From assembly GCA_029834535.1 (NCBI GenBank), contig JAQMWT010000040.1, positions 331,541 through 395,540 on the forward strand: DNA of 64,000 bases. The letters run 5' to 3'. The notes under the pieces were generated by a model, which was not told where the DNA came from, searched no databases, and saw only the letters and a program-made list of their open reading frames with translations. The translations under genes were made by a program, and so were the position numbers. Source of the stretch: Chrysophaeum taylorii (lineage: Eukaryota; Sar; Pelagophyceae; Pelagomonadales; Pelagomonadaceae). Positions within the stretch are counted from its first letter, which is position 1. Every line of letters begins with the position of its first letter. Of this stretch, positions 59,362 through 64,000 are shown one piece after another.

Positions 59362-59852
59362 TGTGGCGTAAGGAGAATTTTAGGGGCTACCTGGCGTGCC
59401 TTCGAATCCTGGCTCGCCGATCGCGTCCGTGCCCTTGGTGGGATCACTGGACGAGGATGGCCGTTCTCCCGCCACGCGACCACAAACAACTTTGTGGTGG
59501 AAACTCAGATCACCCGCCTCTCTTCGCTTAACCGTCGGTCACAACGTGACCGCTCAACGGTCCTGAACCACGGGTGGTTCCACCACACGTCCAACCAAGC
59601 GCTCACACTCCGCTCACGCCATCCTGTCGAAAATTTAATTGAGGGTAATTTCAAGGAAACAACAAGAATCGATAGATTCCAATGGGTGATCCAGCAAGAT
59701 ATGCTAGATCGGCAAGAGCAACACAGGTCCTCGGTACAGGAGTATCCTTGGAGAAGCAGGTGTGGGTGTCAAGCATGACACCGCCAAATTCAAGGTAACA
59801 GGCAGGTAACAGGCACATAAGTGGGGGGGGGGGAATGGTTATTACCGCCACA
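59362..59852 (-). repeat. 3' long terminal repeat (491 bp)
   Basis: On the plus strand it begins TGTGGCGTAA and ends TTACCGCCACA, imperfect terminal inverted repeats with canonical TG..CA ends. A G run lies near the internal end. The open frame across it (59293-59778) is therefore not a gene. Confidence 0.7.
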
Positions 59853-59866
59853 GGAGCCCCCTACTT
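59853..59866 (-). promoter_or_regulatory. polypurine tract
   Basis: On the element sense (minus) strand, AAGTAGGGGGCTCC directly abuts the start of the 3' LTR. That is the position and composition of the plus-strand primer of LTR elements. Confidence 0.65.
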
Positions 59867-59887
59867 AAGGCGAAGTCGTCCTCGACT

Positions 59888-60828
59888 TCAAGGGCGACGA
59901 AGGTCGCGCTCACGAATGAGACGATAAGCGCGCTCAGCGATGTCCGTAGGGACTTTGTTGCTGTGGAGGCTGAAGTTAGTGACAAGGGTATCGATCTCGT
60001 CAGGGTGGAAATCGTTGACACAAGGCTCACAGCCATCCATGTTCGCTCGAAAACGAGTGAAAATGCATCCGTCACGATCTTTGTATTCTGGTCTGAGCTG
60101 TCGCTCAGTTAGAGGCTTGGTAGGGTCGAAAACACGGGGGTCATCGCGTGAACCTAGATCAGTATAATAGTGTAATGCCACAGTATCATTGTCGTGATCA
60201 TAGTCTTCATAGACCTCGGCAACATAGATACGTTTCTTCCACGCATTACCTCGTGCTTTGACCCGAAAAATGACAAATTTGCCGTGCTTAAAGCGGTCGC
60301 GGTCTGAAGGCGTGTGCAGGGGGGCCGAAGAGGTGTCGATTATCGGCACTTTCAAAGGCACAATCTGCTGCACGGATACCACAACGGGTTCGGCATTGTC
60401 GTCGTGCACGTCTTTAATTTCGTAAAAACGACTTAGTTCTTCTTGGTAACAATATATGGGCCACGCCAAATAGGCCGCAACTTGTGACGCGTCTTAGGCA
60501 CAAAACGCAAGACATAATCGCCAGGAGAGAACTGGATGTCGATCTGATGGGCGTCGTAGTTGATCTTCTGAGTCTCCTGGGCCTTTTGATGTGCCCGAGC
60601 GACGAGTTGACTGTAAAATTCAAACTTGTGCTTAAAGTCCGTCAGGGTCTGTTGACGCGATTGAGGCAGACCACGCTGTTCGCCCAAGATGTTGTAATCA
60701 GGCGGTAACAGGGGTTGCTTGCCGGTACGCATCATAAACGGCGAGATCTTCGTTCCGGGGATATACATCCGGTTGTACTGAAAGCCACGTACTGGAAAAA
60801 ATAGACCAGTCCGTTTGGCGCTGCTCAT
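59888..60828 (-). pseudogene. integrase C-terminal (GPY) region and tail
   Basis: Two overlapping frames. The upstream one (60828 to 60433) has FSPGDYVLRFVPKTRHKLRP then WRGPYIV, the GPY module of Ty3-type integrases. The second (60469 to 59888) continues with a natural 150-residue tail (KDVHDDNAEPVVVSVQQIVP). A frameshift near 60435 separates them. Confidence 0.7.
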
Positions 60829-61400
60829 CCATCGCGGCCCGGGAGGAAGGCCTTGATGAACCGATTGACTCGCTCGTCATTATGTTTTCTGTGGGGTGAT
60901 AAGGAGATGGTCGTGCGGTATCGACGTTGAATTGACGAACGAAACGTCCGGAACAACTTGTTCGCGAACTCACTACCATTATCCGTAACTATACACCGCG
61001 GGAGACATCCCTCGAGGACAGTCTTGTCAACAAATGCATTCAAGATCGCGTAGTCCATGCTTGGTATTTATCACGCCAGCTTGAGAAAATGAACGCAGCA
61101 TCGTACATCGCGAGGATATACGTGTGCAAGTCGGCTCTCTCTCAGTGGTCCAAAGAGATCCATTCCTATGACATAGCAATCACCAATGCGATACGTTGGG
61201 AAAAGGAGGCCATAGCGCTTCGGCACAGTGGATCGCACTTTCTGACAGATGATGCAGGCCTTGATGAAGTCGGTGACCGACGATATGACGTTGGGCACCA
61301 GTATCGCCTAAAAATCTGGCTCTGTCGAATCCTCGTCCCCCATGGCCTCCGAACAGCCCTCGATGGTGCATGGTGATCACACGCTCCTGCATCGACTGTG
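60825..61400 (-). pseudogene. integrase zinc-finger and core fragment
   Basis: It shows HHRGLFGGHGG (zinc-finger His region), FIKACIICQK (C-x2-C), IGMDLFGPL (first catalytic Asp), IVTDNGSEFANKLF (second Asp) and NDERVNRFIKAFL (third acidic residue, Glu). The pieces lie in several frames and do not form one open reading frame. Confidence 0.75.
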
Positions 61401-61719
61401 GACCACAATCAGACGTCGAGATTCTGACTCGTCAACCTTGTACAAGACTTGTCTTCGATCTCGTACGGCAGGGTGGCTTATCGCGTGGATCTTCTGCTCC
61501 GAATCGAGGCTATGACGGATCTGCGTGCGAGTCTTGTCTCAATCTGTTCTTTAACTATCTCCTCGAGAGTGATCTCATCCTCAGCTTGATAGCAAAAGGG
61601 AGCCGTTCAACGGAGTCTACCGGTTCGGCTTCGTACGCAAATTGAGGCGGCGGCGCGCTCCGACGCTACTAACTGCTGCTAGAGTGCAGTATAATCCCTG
61701 TCTGCCAACAGAGACATCG

Positions 61720-62270
61720 TCACTGATGGGAAGGTGAAGCACGCTGTGCCCGGAACACGGTGGGGATCTCCTGGAAGATCAGATACGCTTCATTGATCGG
61801 TTCTCCGTCTTCGTCCTGCTCGATTAACTTGTCGATTGGATTGCGCGACAGGCAATCAGGGATGCGCATGCCCGGGGAGCTTTCCAGGTTTGTATCCGAG
61901 CTCCCGGTCGAACGCAGCAAGCCGCATAGCCCATCGTGCTAACTGTCCAGACGTATGATTCGAATCCCGCAGAAACGGAAGTTACGATGATCCGTCTCTA
62001 ACTTTGTCTGATTGACCTTCGATATAAAATCGGAAATTTTCGAGAGCAGAGAGTACTGCGAGAGTTCCAAGCGCCGAGGATCAATTTCCTCATCGATTTG
62101 GGCACAGTTCGACTCCATCTCAATAAAAACTCCCTCCTCCACCCGTTCTTTTCCATCGCACCAACGACTGGCACTTTCTGAAACAAGTAAGCGCCTAATC
62201 CATGCGCAGATGGTCTGTCCGAATGTAGAACGGCTCATGAGTGTGTGCCGGAATGGTAAATTCCCTTAGA
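61720..62270 (-). pseudogene. RNase H fragment
   Basis: Frames include a TDH-type segment (KLETDHRNFRF) and MRIPDCLSRNPIDKL, corresponding to the ADALSR end of Ty3 RNase H. It contains several stops. Confidence 0.55.
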
Positions 62271-62339
62271 AGTAACAATAGCTTCGATGATGGCATCCCA
62301 GGCTCTTGAACACTCTTTCGGTCCACTCGAACTTAACAT

Positions 62340-63205
62340 CTGGCAAAGTCAACTGTTCTTAACGACTCCGCGACTCGCGCGAAATTGGCGCACATAACGA
62401 CGACAAAAACTCCCCATCCCAAGGAAGGAGCGGACTTGCTTTTTGGGATCAGCATCTGAAAAGTACCAGGGATTGGCATATGCCGGATGGCCTCCGTCGT
62501 CTGTGGTGACCGGGAGAAGTCCATTCGGGTAGACAAATGCCCCAGAATTCAATGACCTCCTTCATGAAGTGGATCTTCTTAACCTTGCCGCTTACCCTTT
62601 CGACGCCAAGTGGGAATGACTTGAAACGGCATTGCAACTGACTCTTAGTGTCTGCATGCCACACCAAAATGTCGTCGATATAAGCCACTAGGTCACGGTA
62701 CAACCACTTCGACAGATCGGTTGAGTTGCTTGCAGAACAGGCTGCCAGCAGGCTTGACTCCCAAAGGTAAACGCATATAGCTGAATGCTCCCAAAGGATA
62801 GTGAAGGTCCTAAATCCTGTCACGCGCGTCCGCTGACAATCGCAAATTGTGGTAACCCCCATCGGATGTCCATGCTAGAACGAGGAACTTGTCGGTGAGA
62901 AACATCAAACGGTCGTCATGCTCACGCTCGGCCAACTGGTATACCTTGACAGCAATTTGTTGAGCGCCGCAGGTCGACAGCAGCTCTGTAAGCGTTGGAA
63001 GTGCCTGGCTCAGCCCCCTTTTCTTAGGCAGCACAGGATAGGAAAACCCCAGGAGAGTTCGCGGGACGGAAAACTCGTCTGACTCCATTCCTCGATTTGA
63101 AGTCTCAAGCACTCGATCTCTCTCCTTTGACAAACCGATACGGCGACAACTTAATCGGGCTCGGATTGTCCTCATTGAACCGGAGGGTGACCTCAGGCGA
63201 ATCAA
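62340..63205 (-). pseudogene. reverse transcriptase fragment
   Basis: Frames in order: GGYHNLRLSADARD (palm SGYHQI-R region), VAYIDDILVWHADTKSQL (the Y-x-D-D catalytic box), then KQVRSFLGMGSFCRRYVRQF (the SFLG..YYRRFI thumb motif). Frame changes and a stop lie between them. Confidence 0.75.
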
Positions 63206-64000
63206 CGGGTCTCATCACGTCCATCAAAAGAATGCCCCACGAGTAGGAAAAGCAAGTGTCGCATCATACCGTTTTTTTCCTCATTTAAAGCGGGATGGTC
63301 TGTAATGCCAGCGCAGCCATCACCTCCTCTCGACCTGCGCGACGGTCGGAGGGATGACCCCTTTTCATGCTCTCTCTGATCAGCTAAATGAGGAGACACC
63401 ACTGGTACAGGATACCATGTGTCGTCGTTAGGCGACGTCCGCCCACGGAACTGCGTACGTCTTGAATACGCTGGTCCGCTCCTTCAATGCGCCCTCCCTT
63501 CAGCGGTAGTAGAGATTGGTGCTCTGCATCAACAGGGCAGTGGCGACACGGTTGCCCTGAAAGATGGAGCCGTCCCAGGCGAGACAACCAGACGGGGGGG
63601 TGGGGTGGTGGTGGGAACAGCGGTGATCGTGTATTGAAGTTTGCTGGAGTAGAGGTCGTCTGATGGTATCCATGGACACCCATCGGGTGGTAGGGTCGAG
63701 CGGGGCATACGCGAGTCTGGATAGCCAAAAGATGAAAACCGTAGAAGACGGTAACGGATTGGCCATCGTCGCGGTATGATATCCGTAGTTGACCCTGATT
63801 GCTGGAATCCGTGATTGAATGAGTTATGCACTGCGGTGCGATGCGCATCATAGTCGCAGGAGGTACCATGCTCCCCAGCATTCTTCATAGCCGCTGATTG
63901 CGAAATGCTACCCCATTTCCACGTCGTGGGGACGGTCATGATCCTGATGCATTTCCACGGACAGTGGATTCAGCACATTGGAAAAGTGAGGGCAATGCTG
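63206..64000 (-). other. 5' part of the LTR element, unassigned
   Basis: Overlapping minus-strand frames of 130-165 codons (e.g. 63384-63881) have ordinary composition but no recognisable CCHC knuckle or protease motif. It probably corresponds to the region before RT (gag/protease) in decayed form. Confidence 0.4.

Larger units (their letters stand above)
59362..64000 (-). mobile_element. degenerate Ty3/gypsy-type LTR retrotransposon, truncated by the window
   Basis: The element reads right to left. Order on the minus strand: unassigned 5' region, reverse transcriptase, RNase H, integrase, GPY-type C-terminus, polypurine tract, 3' LTR. RT-RNaseH-IN is the Ty3 order. Many stops and frameshifts are visible, so it cannot encode a full polyprotein. 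It interrupts a Helitron-type repeat: AATCTAAGCTGCTT before 59362 matches intact sequence near 56211. The 5' LTR must lie beyond 64000, or be missing. Confidence 0.75.

Noticed and set aside
59366-59425. tRNA-like CTTCGAATCCTGGCTCGCC string
   Set aside because: The T-arm stem does not pair and no anticodon arm fits; it sits inside the LTR.
59293-59778. 161-codon plus-strand ORF
   Set aside because: It lies almost entirely within the LTR and its flanking repeat; no protein features.

Overview
The window is nuclear DNA from a eukaryotic microalga, most likely a photosynthetic stramenopile (pelagophyte-like is my best guess, not proven). Reasons: GC-rich compact genes; very short GT-AG introns (47-90 nt); eukaryote-only proteins (Tul1-type RING ligase, UNC-45, proteasome Rpn3, RhoGEF); a small protein that looks plastid-targeted through a bipartite presequence; and eukaryotic transposons (Ty3-type LTR element, Helitron helicase relics, a DDE transposase relic).

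Layout. 0.3-16.4 kb is a dense block: a CCDC57-like coiled-coil protein, an unknown protein, a Tul1/Dsc1-like membrane E3 ligase, a multi-pass membrane TKL kinase, a 1,249-residue HEAT/ARM protein with two tiny introns, an UNC-45 chaperone and a small plastid protein. Two convergent pairs there almost touch (6 bp and 0 bp). 16.4-29.5 kb is looser: an MDR oxidoreductase, a minisatellite, a weak ORF pair, an AT-hook methyltransferase, an EF-hand protein, a TylF-like protein with altered metal residues, a foldback element and a frameshifted ORF. 29.5-38.1 kb is dense again: RhoGEF, PDZ protein, prokaryote-type aspartate aminotransferase and a MOCOS-N-like PLP enzyme on the minus strand, then a head-to-head fused double isochorismatase hydrolase. 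38.1-49.4 kb is an accessory island: DDE transposase relic, dispersed repeats, a 13-ankyrin-repeat protein head-to-head with a vWA protein, a broken sulfotransferase, a decayed vWA copy and a second intact vWA gene. 49.8-55.8 kb holds a DUF4336-like protein, an HMCES/SRAP protein, a fatty-acid-hydroxylase-superfamily enzyme and Rpn3. 55.8-64 kb is transposon territory: an inverted and tandemly reduplicated Helitron-helicase relic, then a degenerate Ty3-type element on the minus strand with its 3' LTR and polypurine tract visible, running off the right edge.

The genes do not form one pathway. Recurring themes are protein quality control (Tul1-like, UNC-45, Rpn3), local duplication (vWA family) and one short repeat sharing the core CTCTTAGCAGTCGAC, found at about ten places from 27 to 59 kb and often at the edges of accessory blocks. 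Starts were moved to the first plausible ATG wherever the longest open frame began at a non-ATG codon. Long antisense frames inside GC-rich genes were treated as codon-bias shadows.
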